Origin: Candidatus Falkowbacteria bacterium RIFOXYA2_FULL_47_19
GTDB taxonomy: Bacteria; Patescibacteriota; Patescibacteriia; Patescibacteriales; UBA12075
NCBI GenBank assembly: GCA_001780275.1
Contig: MFGB01000010.1
Coordinates: forward strand, 1 to 57,474
Reading direction: 5' to 3'
DNA: 57,474 nucleotides
This document shows positions 32,013 to 41,549 of this stretch, piece after piece. Position numbers and translations under genes: made by a program. Every line of letters starts with the position of its first letter. Within the stretch, counting starts at the first letter, position 1. The notes under the pieces are model-generated. The model was not told where the DNA came from. It saw only the letters and a program-made list of their open reading frames with translations, and ran no database searches.

Positions 32013-33779
32013 ATGAACAAAGAAAACCAGGAAAATCCGGAGATCATGCGCCATTCCATGTCGCATGTGCTGGCGGCCGCGGTCAAAGAATTGTGGCCGG
32101 ACGCAAAATTCGCGATCGGTCCGGCGATCGAAAACGGGTTTTATTACGATATCGATTTTGGTAGCGTCAAAATAGGGGAGGACGATCTCGTGAACATCGA
32201 GAAGAAGATGAAGCATTTGATCAAACAGAACCTGAAATTCGAGAGATCGGAGATGGATATCGAAGAGGCTCTAGCTCTGGAACGGAAGGCCGGATACGAA
32301 TATAAGGCCGAGTTGATCGAAGATCTAAAGAATGAGGGAGAAACAAAGGTTTCCTACTATAAGTTGGGAAAATTCGATGACCTTTGCCGGGGGCCGCACC
32401 TTGATAATACCAATAAATTGGCCAAGGCCGGTTTTAAGTTGACGAAGCTGGCCGGCGCTTACTGGCGCGGAGACGAGAAGAATAAGATGCTTACCCGAAT
32501 ATATGGCGTGGCATTCGCGGATAAGGCGGGGTTGGATAGTTATTTAAAAATGGTGAAAGAGGCAGAGGCCAGGGATCACAGGAAGCTGGGAAAAGAATTG
32601 GATTTGTTTTGTTTTTCCGATCTGGTCGGAGCCGGTTTGCCTATGTTTACCCCCAAAGGAGTGGTCATCATTGATGAACTTAAAAAACACATAGAAACGG
32701 TTTGTCGTAAATACGGGTTTGAGAAGGTAATGACGCCGCATTTAGCCAAGATAGACCTTTATGATATTTCCGGCCATGCCAAGAAATTTGCCGATGAGTT
32801 ATTCCACGTTTCCTCGGACAAAGGACATAAATTTGTTATGAAGCCGGTGCAATGTCCGCACCAGACCCAGATTTACGCCTCCCGTCAGCGTTCTTATCGT
32901 GATCTGCCCATCCGATATATGGAATCGGAAAAGCAGTACCGGGCCGAAAAGACCGGTGAAGTCGGCGGACTTACCCGGGTTTACGCCATTACCGTGGAAG
33001 ACGGACATACTTTTTGTCGGATTGATCAGGTAAAAGAAGAGATAAAAACTTTGGTAAATATTATTAAAGATTTTTATAGCGCTCTCGGGATGTGGGGTTC
33101 ACATTGGGTGTCTTTGTCAGTGCGGGATTATGAGCATCCGGAGAAGTATATCGGCGAAACCAAGGACTGGGACGAGTGCGAAAAAATGCTTGAGCTCGTG
33201 TCCGAAGAAATGGGGCTTGGCGCCAAACGTTGTGAAGGCGAGGCCGCCTTGTACGGACCTAAGCTTGATTTCATGTTTCGTGATTCATTGGGCAAGGAGA
33301 TCCAGATACCGACGGTCCAGGTAGATTTCGCCACTCCGAAACGCTTTGGGCTCAAATACGTAAGTCAGGAGGGAAAAGAAGAGTATCCGGTGATGGTGCA
33401 TCGGGCTATTTTGGGATCATATGAAAGGTTTTTAGCGCTTTTGATTGAGCATTTCGCCGGTGCTTTTCCGGTTTGGCTGTCGCCCGTGCAAGTAAAATTT
33501 GTGGCTGTTTCCGAGAAGCATATCGGTTTTTGCGATAAATTAGCGGTAGAATTTCGCGGCGAAGATATTAGAGTTGAAGTAGATGCCTCAAACGAGACCG
33601 TCGGTAATAAGATTCGCAAAGCCGTAGGCGAAAAGGTACCGTATATGCTCGTGATCGGCGACAAGGAAGCCGGTTCCGAAAATCTTATGGTCCGCGACCG
33701 CGGGAGCGACCAAACGAGGGAGATCGGAAAAAAAGAATTTGTTGAGGAGATAAAAAATAAGATAAAAAACAGAAACTAG
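32013..33779 (+). CDS. thrS: Threonyl-tRNA synthetase lacking the N-terminal TGS domain
   Basis: HSMSHVLAAAV, MKPVQCPHQ, catalytic core; starts directly at the editing-like N2 region. Confidence 0.95.
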   Translation: MNKENQENPEIMRHSMSHVLAAAVKELWPDAKFAIGPAIENGFYYDIDFGSVKIGEDDLVNIEKKMKHLIKQNLKFERSEMDIEEALALERKAGYEYKAELIEDLKNEGETKVSYYKLGKFDDLCRGPHLDNTNKLAKAGFKLTKLAGAYWRGDEKNKMLTRIYGVAFADKAGLDSYLKMVKEAEARDHRKLGKELDLFCFSDLVGAGLPMFTPKGVVIIDELKKHIETVCRKYGFEKVMTPHLAKIDLYDISGHAKKFADELFHVSSDKGHKFVMKPVQCPHQTQIYASRQRSYRDLPIRYMESEKQYRAEKTGEVGGLTRVYAITVEDGHTFCRIDQVKEEIKTLVNIIKDFYSALGMWGSHWVSLSVRDYEHPEKYIGETKDWDECEKMLELVSEEMGLGAKRCEGEAALYGPKLDFMFRDSLGKEIQIPTVQVDFATPKRFGLKYVSQEGKEEYPVMVHRAILGSYERFLALLIEHFAGAFPVWLSPVQVKFVAVSEKHIGFCDKLAVEFRGEDIRVEVDASNETVGNKIRKAVGEKVPYMLVIGDKEAGSENLMVRDRGSDQTREIGKKEFVEEIKNKIKNRN

Positions 33780-33814
33780 AAAACAGAAATTAGATATAAG
33801 CAGACAATCGTAGA

Positions 33815-33835
33815 GACGCCCCGCTGGGGCGTCTT
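33815..33835 (+). terminator. Possible intrinsic terminator after thrS
   Basis: GACGCCCC-gct-GGGGCGTC-TTT; weak T-run. Confidence 0.55.
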
Positions 33836-33859
33836 TCGCGTTTTTATGCTTAGTTGTTT

Positions 33860-33944
33860 TTATTTGAATTCAAACCTGGCCTTGAAGTGCCTTAAAGTGA
33901 GGTTTTTGCCGTAAACGACATTAACCGCCGGAATTTTATCCCGA
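33860..33944 (-). pseudogene. C-terminal fossil of a second tryptophanase-like gene
   Basis: Encodes RDKIPAVNVVYGKNLTLRHFKARFEFK*, same peptide as the end of 35078..36565, with synonymous differences. Confidence 0.8.
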
Positions 33945-34102
33945 CGGACAAAGATAATTTTTTACCCAGCGCGGAATGCCTGACCGGAGAATTTTACGAA
34001 ACGGGCTGGAAAAGTATCGAAGAAGCGAAAAAATTAGCGACAGACCCGAGTATTTTGAGCGATATCGATTTTGTCGCGGAAAATTATTTTTTAAACCGAT
34101 AA
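33945..34102 (+). pseudogene. 3' remnant of an unidentified plus-strand gene
   Basis: Open frame ...FLPSAECLTGEFYETGWKSIEEAKKLATDPSILSDIDFVAENYFLNR* with no start. Confidence 0.5.
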
Positions 34103-34251
34103 GGAACCGCAAGATTTTGTTTTTATAGTTCCTTGGATAATTTTAGGAAAAAAGACAGGCGTAAATATAGACCATAGAAAATACCGAAAAATAAATAATC
34201 CGCCTTGGAACTGGGCGGATTTTTTTAAAATTTATTTTTAGCGGGATTTGG

Positions 34252-34962
34252 TTAGGGGAGATTCGTTTCTAGTGATATCCTGGTATTATGCAGGCGGGCG
34301 TTTAATTTCGCGATGAAATCCTTTTCCTGTTCTTCTGCCAGTCCGTCGAGGTGCTCATTCATTTGCCCGATGATCCAGGACAGCGCCGCGATTTCTTCAT
34401 GGGTGACGTCGATTACACGGTTGCAGGCTGCAGGAACACTAATCGTCCCGTTGATTTTTCCCCTCTTTTTTTCGCCCGGATAATAAACCAGATTTATTCT
34501 TTCCTTACTCCAGTCGTTCTGGAGTATTATCAGGCTTTTTATTATATTATCGCCGTTGCGCGGCTTGAACGAGTAAAAACCGCTGTTATCTATCGTTTCG
34601 CGGTAGCAGATACTATCGACTAATCCATTCTTATAGACTATTTTTAATCCGCGTCCGTAACGATCAAGCACCCAACTATTTCCGGAAAGTATTTTCAGGC
34701 AGTAAGTTACGGTAACGGCGCCGTTCTGGGTTTCTGTTTCTTCCGGGTATGCGTTCTGGTCGTAGTAGAATTCATTTTCTTCTTCGATCATTTTTTCTAC
34801 CGATTCTCTGGTTACTCCGAGATCTATGCCGTGATACAGTGAAAAAAGTTCATTATTTATGAACGTCCAGACATTAAAGTCATCGGTCTGGGCAAGAGTG
34901 GCGTCAAACAGTATAACACAGAATACAAAAGTAATAACGGAAAATAATTTCTTTTTCATCAA
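34252..34962 (-). CDS. Secreted hypothetical protein
   Basis: Signal peptide MMKKKLFSVITFVFCVILFDATLAQ. Confidence 0.65.
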   Translation of the reverse strand: MMKKKLFSVITFVFCVILFDATLAQTDDFNVWTFINNELFSLYHGIDLGVTRESVEKMIEEENEFYYDQNAYPEETETQNGAVTVTYCLKILSGNSWVLDRYGRGLKIVYKNGLVDSICYRETIDNSGFYSFKPRNGDNIIKSLIILQNDWSKERINLVYYPGEKKRGKINGTISVPAACNRVIDVTHEEIAALSWIIGQMNEHLDGLAEEQEKDFIAKLNARLHNTRISLETNLP

Positions 34963-35077
34963 AAATCTCCTCCTTGGGGTGTTTTATGGATTTACAAAGA
35001 ACTTCTTGCTTAGATTATAGACGAAGTTTTTATTTTTATCAAGGTATTGTTTGTTTTTGTTTATTTTGTTTGTTTTT

Positions 35078-36565
35078 TTATCTGAATTCAAACCTCGCCT
35101 TGAAGTGCCTCAAGGTAAGATTTTTGCCGTAAACGACATTAACCGCCGGAATTTTATCCCGATTATCGTAAAGGGCCTTGACGGCCGCCACGGCGGCGTC
35201 CAGGTCCTGTTTTTCGTAGCGCAGGCGGGGAACCGCGAAGCGGACGTAATTCACTTCCGGCCATTTTTCCTCCCCCGTATTCTCATCATAGGAACCGAAA
35301 GCGAAATAGCCGAGTTCGCAGGCCCGGTGCCCGTAGAGGGCGAGAAGCAGGGCGGAGAGGCCGATGCCGCCGAAATCGCCGGGTTTCATCGCTGTCCCCG
35401 CAAAAAATCTATTGATATCAAGGTAAACCGCATGCCCGCCGGCCGGGGAAAGTACGGGTATGCCGGCTTTGGCCATCGCGTCACCGAAGTCCCGGACCTG
35501 GCCGACGCGATGGTCCAGATATTCTTCCCGCGTCACGGTTTTAAGGCCATAAACCAGGGCCATGATATCCCGCCCCGAAAGGCCGCCGTAGGTGGGGTGC
35601 CCCTCTTTCATGATCTGGTAATCCGTCAATCTGTTGGGTAGATCAGGGTATTTTTTTAGGAATTCCCCGTTGTCTTGGAAAAACAAGCCGCCGCCCATAT
35701 TGACCAGGCCGTCTTTCTTGAAGCTTATCGTAAAGCCGTCCGCGTAAGAAAATATTTCCTGGATGATCTCCTCGATGCTTTTATTTTCATATCCGGTTTC
35801 ATATTTTTTTATGAACCAGGCGTTCTCGGCGAAGCGGCAGGCGTCAAGCATCAGGGGTATGCCGTATTTATGGGCTATAGCAGCCACGGCTCTAATATTA
35901 TCAAGCGCTACCGGTTGGCCGCCGCCCGTATTATTGGTGATAGTAAGAAAAACCACCGGTACCCTTTCCCTGGATTCAGCTAATAATTTTTCCAGTCTGA
36001 TCGTATCCATATTGCCCTTAAAAAGAGAGGAGGAGTTTTCGTCTTTAAGCTCGGGCGAAAAAAGATTTTTAGCTTCGATTTTATTCGCCCGGATATTGGC
36101 TTCGGTCGTGTCAAAATGGCCGTTACTAGGGATGATCAAGTTCTGGCCGGTCTCGCCCAGGAGGGAAAACAAGGCGTCTTCGGCCGACCGGCCCTGGTGG
36201 AAAATAAAAGCGTTCGGGCGATTCTCTCCGGGGTCGTTAAAGTATTTTTTCCCGAAAGTTTCCCGGATCCGTTCAGCTAATAAAAAATAGCCCCGGTTGG
36301 AGCCGTAAGCCTCGTCGCCTAAGTGCAGAGCCGCCCATTGTTCGTCGGTCATCGTGGTCGTGCCGGAGTCGGACAGGAAATCGCAGCCGGTTATCATCTC
36401 GGAGGGAAAGAAGAAAACGTTCAGGCCCGCCCGTTTAAGCGTTTCCATTCTCTCATCGGCCGTGTATTTTTTTTTGAACGAAACGGAATGGTTGAAATAA
36501 GGGCGGGGAGACGCGTTAAGTTCTTTTTCGGTCCGGAAGCTTTTTATTAGGTCGTTTAGTTCCAT
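35078..36565 (-). CDS. Tryptophanase/tyrosine phenol-lyase family (beta-eliminating lyase)
   Basis: GDEAYGSNRGYFLL, FHQGRSAEDALF, DGFTISFKKDGLVNMGG (PLP Lys). Confidence 0.9.
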   Translation of the reverse strand: MELNDLIKSFRTEKELNASPRPYFNHSVSFKKKYTADERMETLKRAGLNVFFFPSEMITGCDFLSDSGTTTMTDEQWAALHLGDEAYGSNRGYFLLAERIRETFGKKYFNDPGENRPNAFIFHQGRSAEDALFSLLGETGQNLIIPSNGHFDTTEANIRANKIEAKNLFSPELKDENSSSLFKGNMDTIRLEKLLAESRERVPVVFLTITNNTGGGQPVALDNIRAVAAIAHKYGIPLMLDACRFAENAWFIKKYETGYENKSIEEIIQEIFSYADGFTISFKKDGLVNMGGGLFFQDNGEFLKKYPDLPNRLTDYQIMKEGHPTYGGLSGRDIMALVYGLKTVTREEYLDHRVGQVRDFGDAMAKAGIPVLSPAGGHAVYLDINRFFAGTAMKPGDFGGIGLSALLLALYGHRACELGYFAFGSYDENTGEEKWPEVNYVRFAVPRLRYEKQDLDAAVAAVKALYDNRDKIPAVNVVYGKNLTLRHFKARFEFR

Positions 36566-36667
36566 ATTATTGGAATTATTTGATTTTATACTTAAAATTA
36601 GTTAAAATAAGATTGAACCCGTTATAAAATATTATAACAAAGAACCGCCAAAATCGGCAAGTAAATT

Positions 36668-38128
36668 ATGCAAAAGATAATAAAAATAAGGATACTATCA
36701 TGGTTGATCCTCGCCTGCGTTACGCTATGGCTTCTTTATATGGGTATAGTTCCCGGAGGACACATAGTTTATTCCACGAATCTGGATGGAGATGATTTTT
36801 TTATCGGAAAATTGACGCCGACAGAGCGCGTACAGTACGAAGAGGGGGCCGTCGCGATCATCGGCGATCCGGCATATTTTAATTTACGGACGCCGCGGCC
36901 GTTCGACCGGGCGATCTTAACTTTTAAATACAGGCACCAGAGGATTAACGGAGGCTTTGATCCGATAATCGAAGCCGGGGTATTGGCCGATAAGGTCGTT
37001 TGGCGTTACGATCTTAAACCTTTGGAAAACAGGACCATCGACCAGCTGCTTTTGGCCTGGGACATTATCCGGGAAGACGATATCGTACTGCTACAAAGGA
37101 ATAGAACCTTTGACTCCCTGGCGGCTTTTCTCGAAAGTACGACTTCGCCCGACAGGATCGCCGCTTATAATTATGATCCGCAAAAGGAATACTTATTGCC
37201 CGATTATGAAGCCCAATGCGTGGAAGAGCGTCCTTGCTACGATTTGCCCGTTTCGCTTCGCGGTTCATATCAATTCTATACTTACGTTAAAAATGAGGAG
37301 TTGGATTTCAGATTTACCTTCCTCGACCTGAACGAGAACCGGGACGGCGATCCGGTCGATATTTTCCTTTATTACGAAGACGCTCTGATCGAAAGCCGGC
37401 ATCTGGACGATGACGGCGTTACTTCGGATAACCGGGAAAAAAGCGAAGAACGGGAGCTCGCGCTTGAACTGCCTAATTTGCCGGAAGGGGTTTATAAGAT
37501 CGAGGTGCGGGCGGGAGGCGATATAATTACCGGAAAAATAGCGACCGGGCAAAGCAGGCTGTCTTTCATAAATAAGGTTGAATTGGCCAAGGCCGGCGGA
37601 AAATATATAACTTTGTGGACCGACAGCCGAAAGATCCAGGCAACAACCGTTTATCCGGAAAGCCTGCAGGTTATCGGGGCGGGGGACGACGAACTCGAGA
37701 TCGACGCCACCTATAAGCAATTCGAGCTGGCCTTGGACCGCGCCACCACGTCTGATCCCCAGGCGATCTTTCTGGATCGTGACGGCCTGATCCTGTCCGG
37801 CGACGGTCTGTTCGCGTTCTCTCCGGAAGCTTATTTAAATCCGCGCGTCAGGCGCGTGAACGGCGATCTCGACATAAACGGTAAGGGAATAGATTATGTG
37901 GTCGCCCGATACGCCGGTCCGGCCATAAAAGGCGAATGGCATGAAGCCCAGGCTGTTTTTGATCTAAAGCGCGCTTACCGTGAAGACGGGAAATACGGTT
38001 TTATAATCTCGATTCCGGGGCTTAAGACGGACGACGAGACGGATGACGCCGTTCTTGTCGGCGGAATAAAGGTGGAGTTATTAGGTGTGACGCTTTGGGA
38101 AAAGATAAAAGATATTATCGCCCGCTGA
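36668..38128 (+). CDS. Membrane-anchored hypothetical protein
   Basis: N-terminal TM then long extracytoplasmic domain. Confidence 0.65.
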   Translation: MQKIIKIRILSWLILACVTLWLLYMGIVPGGHIVYSTNLDGDDFFIGKLTPTERVQYEEGAVAIIGDPAYFNLRTPRPFDRAILTFKYRHQRINGGFDPIIEAGVLADKVVWRYDLKPLENRTIDQLLLAWDIIREDDIVLLQRNRTFDSLAAFLESTTSPDRIAAYNYDPQKEYLLPDYEAQCVEERPCYDLPVSLRGSYQFYTYVKNEELDFRFTFLDLNENRDGDPVDIFLYYEDALIESRHLDDDGVTSDNREKSEERELALELPNLPEGVYKIEVRAGGDIITGKIATGQSRLSFINKVELAKAGGKYITLWTDSRKIQATTVYPESLQVIGAGDDELEIDATYKQFELALDRATTSDPQAIFLDRDGLILSGDGLFAFSPEAYLNPRVRRVNGDLDINGKGIDYVVARYAGPAIKGEWHEAQAVFDLKRAYREDGKYGFIISIPGLKTDDETDDAVLVGGIKVELLGVTLWEKIKDIIAR

Positions 38129-38177
38129 ATCCGTGTCTCACAAGTCCGGCGCTATATTACGTTTAAATATACTTATT

Positions 38178-38354
38178 ATGACGCATGATACGTTAAAAGA
38201 AATATTCTATTGCCTGACCGGCGCCCTAGTGGTTTTTTCCGGCCTGGAATTCCTGTGGCCCGACCTTGTTTTGGCCTATATTAACATTAATTGGGTCTTG
38301 ATATTGTGGCTCGCAAGTGGTATAGTTATAGTAATGACCAAGCCGTCTAATTAA
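38178..38354 (+). CDS. Small two-TM membrane protein
   Basis: MTHDTLKEIFYCLTGALVVFSGLEFLWPD... Confidence 0.5.
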   Translation: MTHDTLKEIFYCLTGALVVFSGLEFLWPDLVLAYININWVLILWLASGIVIVMTKPSN

Positions 38355-38373
38355 ATGGTTAAGAAAGATTCTA

Positions 38374-39417
38374 ATGAAAAATATTCTTAAAAATATTCCC
38401 TTATTGGTTTTTTTATTGGTTTTTTTGGGGCCGATTTTAGGCAGGAACGGCATATTTTTTTTACTGACGGCAATAGCGGCGGTTTTCTTAGTTAAATATT
38501 ATAAAAATAAATCCCGGGCATCAGAACCCGGGATACGGAATAATAAGTCTAAAGTAATCGATTTAGACCAAATTAAATCTATGAAAAACATCAAAAGCAC
38601 CGTTCTTCTGGGGGTAGTCGTAGTTTTGGGCCTATGGCTCTTTTTCGCTTCGATCGTGATCGTCGATGCCGGCCAGACCGGAGTTTATTCGCTCTTCGGC
38701 AAGGTCAAGGACGAGGAGCTCGGGTCGGGATTCCACCTGGTCATACCTCTGGCAAAAGTAACAAAAATGAGCATCCGGACCGAAGAATATACCATGTCGA
38801 TCGCGCAAGGCGAGGGCAAACGTTACGCCGCCGATGCTATAACCACTCTCACAAAGGAAGGGTTAAGCGTCGATTTGGATATGACCGTTCTCTACCGGAT
38901 AGAGGAGGGTAAGGCTTCCGATATCTATTCTACGGTAGGTATAAAAGACGATATCGACGAGAAAGTTATTCGGCCGACGATCCGTACGGCCATTCGCGAT
39001 GTCATAGCGCAGTATGAAGCCAAGGATATTTATTCCGAAAAGCGGGAGGAAGCGGCGCAAAAGATCAGTGCGAAGCTCAAGGACGATCTGGACGCGCGCG
39101 GGATCGTAATAGAAGAGGTTCTTTTGCGGAATGTCGCCCTGCCCGCGAATTTAGCGAACGCGATTCAGGAGAAACTGCAGGCCGAACAGGAGGCGCAAAA
39201 ATACGATTTTATTTTGCAAAAAGAAAGAAAAGAAAAAGAAAGGAAAGTTATCGAGGCCGAAGGCCAAAGGGACGCGCAGAAAATTATCAACGAGAGCCTG
39301 ACCTCGAACTACCTCTACTACCTGTATGTGAGCGATCTTAAGAGCCGCGAGGGAACGATCTATGTTCCGACCAACCCGTCCACCGGCATGCCGCTTTTCC
39401 GGGATTTAGGAAAATAA
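38374..39417 (+). CDS. SPFH/prohibitin (band 7) protein with an extra N-terminal TM segment
   Basis: VDAGQTGVYSLFGKVKDEELGSGFHLVIPL; internal alternative start at MKNIKSTV. Confidence 0.88.
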   Translation: MKNILKNIPLLVFLLVFLGPILGRNGIFFLLTAIAAVFLVKYYKNKSRASEPGIRNNKSKVIDLDQIKSMKNIKSTVLLGVVVVLGLWLFFASIVIVDAGQTGVYSLFGKVKDEELGSGFHLVIPLAKVTKMSIRTEEYTMSIAQGEGKRYAADAITTLTKEGLSVDLDMTVLYRIEEGKASDIYSTVGIKDDIDEKVIRPTIRTAIRDVIAQYEAKDIYSEKREEAAQKISAKLKDDLDARGIVIEEVLLRNVALPANLANAIQEKLQAEQEAQKYDFILQKERKEKERKVIEAEGQRDAQKIINESLTSNYLYYLYVSDLKSREGTIYVPTNPSTGMPLFRDLGK

Positions 39418-39456
39418 AAACATCCCGTGTTTTCGGGATGTTGGGATGATTGGCGT

Positions 39457-39897
39457 CTAATTTTGATTCAGAGGGAGGATATCGGGTTTGGGCGCGGGCA
39501 GTCTGCCCTTGAACTTTGCGATTTCAGAGAGGAGGAAGCGGACGATGATTTTGGCGTTGAGATTCGCGATTGCCGATCCTTCGTCGCGCTCTTCACATTC
39601 ATCTCTGTATTCCGTGGGAAAAGAGGCAAATCCGGGGTGGAATTTTATTCTTCGCGGGGATGTCATTTCCAGGGTCAGGCCCAGGAGGATTTCAGGGTTG
39701 ACACGCTGGGCGGTTTTAATGAGATGTTCCAAAATCATGCCAAATTCGATTTTAGCCGGATCCCTGTTCAAAAAATGACCGATTATGATCTTGAGCTCAG
39801 CCAAATGGTCAGAGCGATAATATAACCCCTTGGCATAATTAACAATATGGCCCAAAACCATTTCCTCCGGTTTGTTTAATAATACGAACATTTTCAC
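39457..39897 (-). CDS. Hypothetical protein
   Basis: Intact ORF with downstream hairpin; antisense ORFs less likely. Confidence 0.5.
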   Translation of the reverse strand: MKMFVLLNKPEEMVLGHIVNYAKGLYYRSDHLAELKIIIGHFLNRDPAKIEFGMILEHLIKTAQRVNPEILLGLTLEMTSPRRIKFHPGFASFPTEYRDECEERDEGSAIANLNAKIIVRFLLSEIAKFKGRLPAPKPDILPLNQN

Positions 39898-39977
39898 CTC
39901 CTCGGGTTTGTGAGTGAAAAGAACTTTCTTTTTTTAATATTTATATTAGTATAGTATAATAATTAAATTTTGTCAAG

Positions 39978-40451
39978 ATGATTGAAGGCGTAATCGTAAA
40001 AAATCTGAAAAAATACGAAGACGCGCGCGGTTGGCTCGCGGAAATATGGCGCCGGGACGAATCCGTCGGCCGGCCGGAAGAGTCGGGCTATGAGCCGGCC
40101 ATGGGATACGTGAGCGTTACCCGGCCCGGAACCGTCCGCGGTCCGCATGAGCATGTCCGCCAGTCGGACGCTTTCGTTTTTTTGGGTCCGGGTTCTTTCG
40201 AGCTGCATCTTTGGGACAGGCGGGAGGGTTCGGCTACGAAAGGCGAACGTGTGCGGCTGGAAACGGGGGAAGGCAACCCGGTCATGGTAATAGTGCCGCC
40301 GGGAGTCGTTCACGGCTATAAGTGCGTTTCGGAAACGGACGCCTGGTGCATAAACCTGCCGGACAGGCTTTACGGGGGCGACGGCAAAAAGGAGGAAGTG
40401 GACGAGATCCGCTGGGAAGAAGACCCCGAGTCGCCGTATAAAATCGATTAA
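39978..40451 (+). CDS. rmlC: dTDP-4-dehydrorhamnose 3,5-epimerase-like cupin
   Basis: DARGWLAEIWR, RPGTVRGPHEH, PPGVVHGYK. Confidence 0.75.
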   Translation: MIEGVIVKNLKKYEDARGWLAEIWRRDESVGRPEESGYEPAMGYVSVTRPGTVRGPHEHVRQSDAFVFLGPGSFELHLWDRREGSATKGERVRLETGEGNPVMVIVPPGVVHGYKCVSETDAWCINLPDRLYGGDGKKEEVDEIRWEEDPESPYKID

Positions 40452-40553
40452 ATAATTAAATAACGCGATTTCCGTTTCGATGTCTTTAATAGACATTCTC
40501 CGCCCGAGGCGGATCAGCCTTGGGCTGAGAAATTAGAAATTCGAAATTAATTT

Positions 40554-40961
40554 ATGGACTGCATTTTTTGCAAGATCATAGACGGCAGCATCCCGAGCCA
40601 CAAAGTCTATGAGGACGATCAGGTCATGGCTTTCTTCGATATCCTGCCGATCAGTCCGGGACACACGATCGTGGCGCCGAAAAAGCATATCGCCGACGTG
40701 GAAAGCCTTTCGGACGAGGAGTTTTCGGCCCTGGCTCTGGCCGTCAAAAAAATCGGCAAGGGAGTACTTGAAGGATTGGACGTAAAAGGCTATAGCGTCT
40801 TTCTGGACAACAAAAGTGCCGCCAATCAGCATGTCCCGCACGCCCATTTCCACCTTGTGCCGCGAGAAGAGGGCGATGGCCTGGAGAGATGGCCGCAGGG
40901 TGGATACGGGCAGAATGAAGCCGAATTTTATCTGGAAAAAGTCAGAAAGAGCATCTCATAA
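40554..40961 (+). CDS. HIT family hydrolase (intact HxHxH)
   Basis: CIFCKII, PHAHFHLVP. Confidence 0.93.
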   Translation: MDCIFCKIIDGSIPSHKVYEDDQVMAFFDILPISPGHTIVAPKKHIADVESLSDEEFSALALAVKKIGKGVLEGLDVKGYSVFLDNKSAANQHVPHAHFHLVPREEGDGLERWPQGGYGQNEAEFYLEKVRKSIS

Positions 40962-41015
40962 TCAAACGTTAATTTAAGTCTGGTAAAATTACCAGTGTAA
41001 GTTTTTTCATGCCAT

Positions 41016-41411
41016 ATGGAATGCGTTTTTTGTAAAATCGCGGCCGGAGAAATTCCATGCCATAAAGTTTTTGAAGATGACGGTTTTTTGGCGTTTTTGG
41101 ATATAACCCCGAGGAATCCGGGGCATGTTTTGGTTATCCCTAAGAAGCACTACCGCTGGGTCTGGGATGTTCCCGATATAGGGGCGTATTTTACGGCGGT
41201 CGGAAAGATCGCCAATGCCCTGCGCCGGGCCATGGGAACGGAATGGGTCGTATCGGCCGTATTCGGCGAAGAAGTGGTGCACGCCCATGTCTGGCTCGTG
41301 CCCCGTTTTTCCGGCGACGGACACGGAGGAAGTCTGGATCCGGGGAACGTCAAAAAGATAAGCGCGGATGAAATGAAAGAGATAGCGGAGAAGATCAGGG
41401 AGCGTTTATAA
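41016..41411 (+). CDS. HIT family protein (HxHxW variant)
   Basis: [29 protein letters not shown]. Confidence 0.9.
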   Translation: MECVFCKIAAGEIPCHKVFEDDGFLAFLDITPRNPGHVLVIPKKHYRWVWDVPDIGAYFTAVGKIANALRRAMGTEWVVSAVFGEEVVHAHVWLVPRFSGDGHGGSLDPGNVKKISADEMKEIAEKIRERL

Positions 41412-41474
41412 ATAGGTTTTTACTTTTCAGTTTATAGCTTTTAGTGTTTTATGAAACTAAAAGCTGATTCTATT

Positions 41475-41549
41475 ATGAAAATATTGGTTACCGGCGGGGC
41501 CGGTTTTACCCCGCCCCTGACGATTAATTTATTGTTCCAACTAAGATAA
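41475..41549 (+). pseudogene. Short Rossmann-motif stub MKILVTGGAGF... overlapping the rmlB start
   Basis: ATG...TAA, 24 aa, first 11 aa match an NAD-epimerase N-terminus. Confidence 0.45.
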
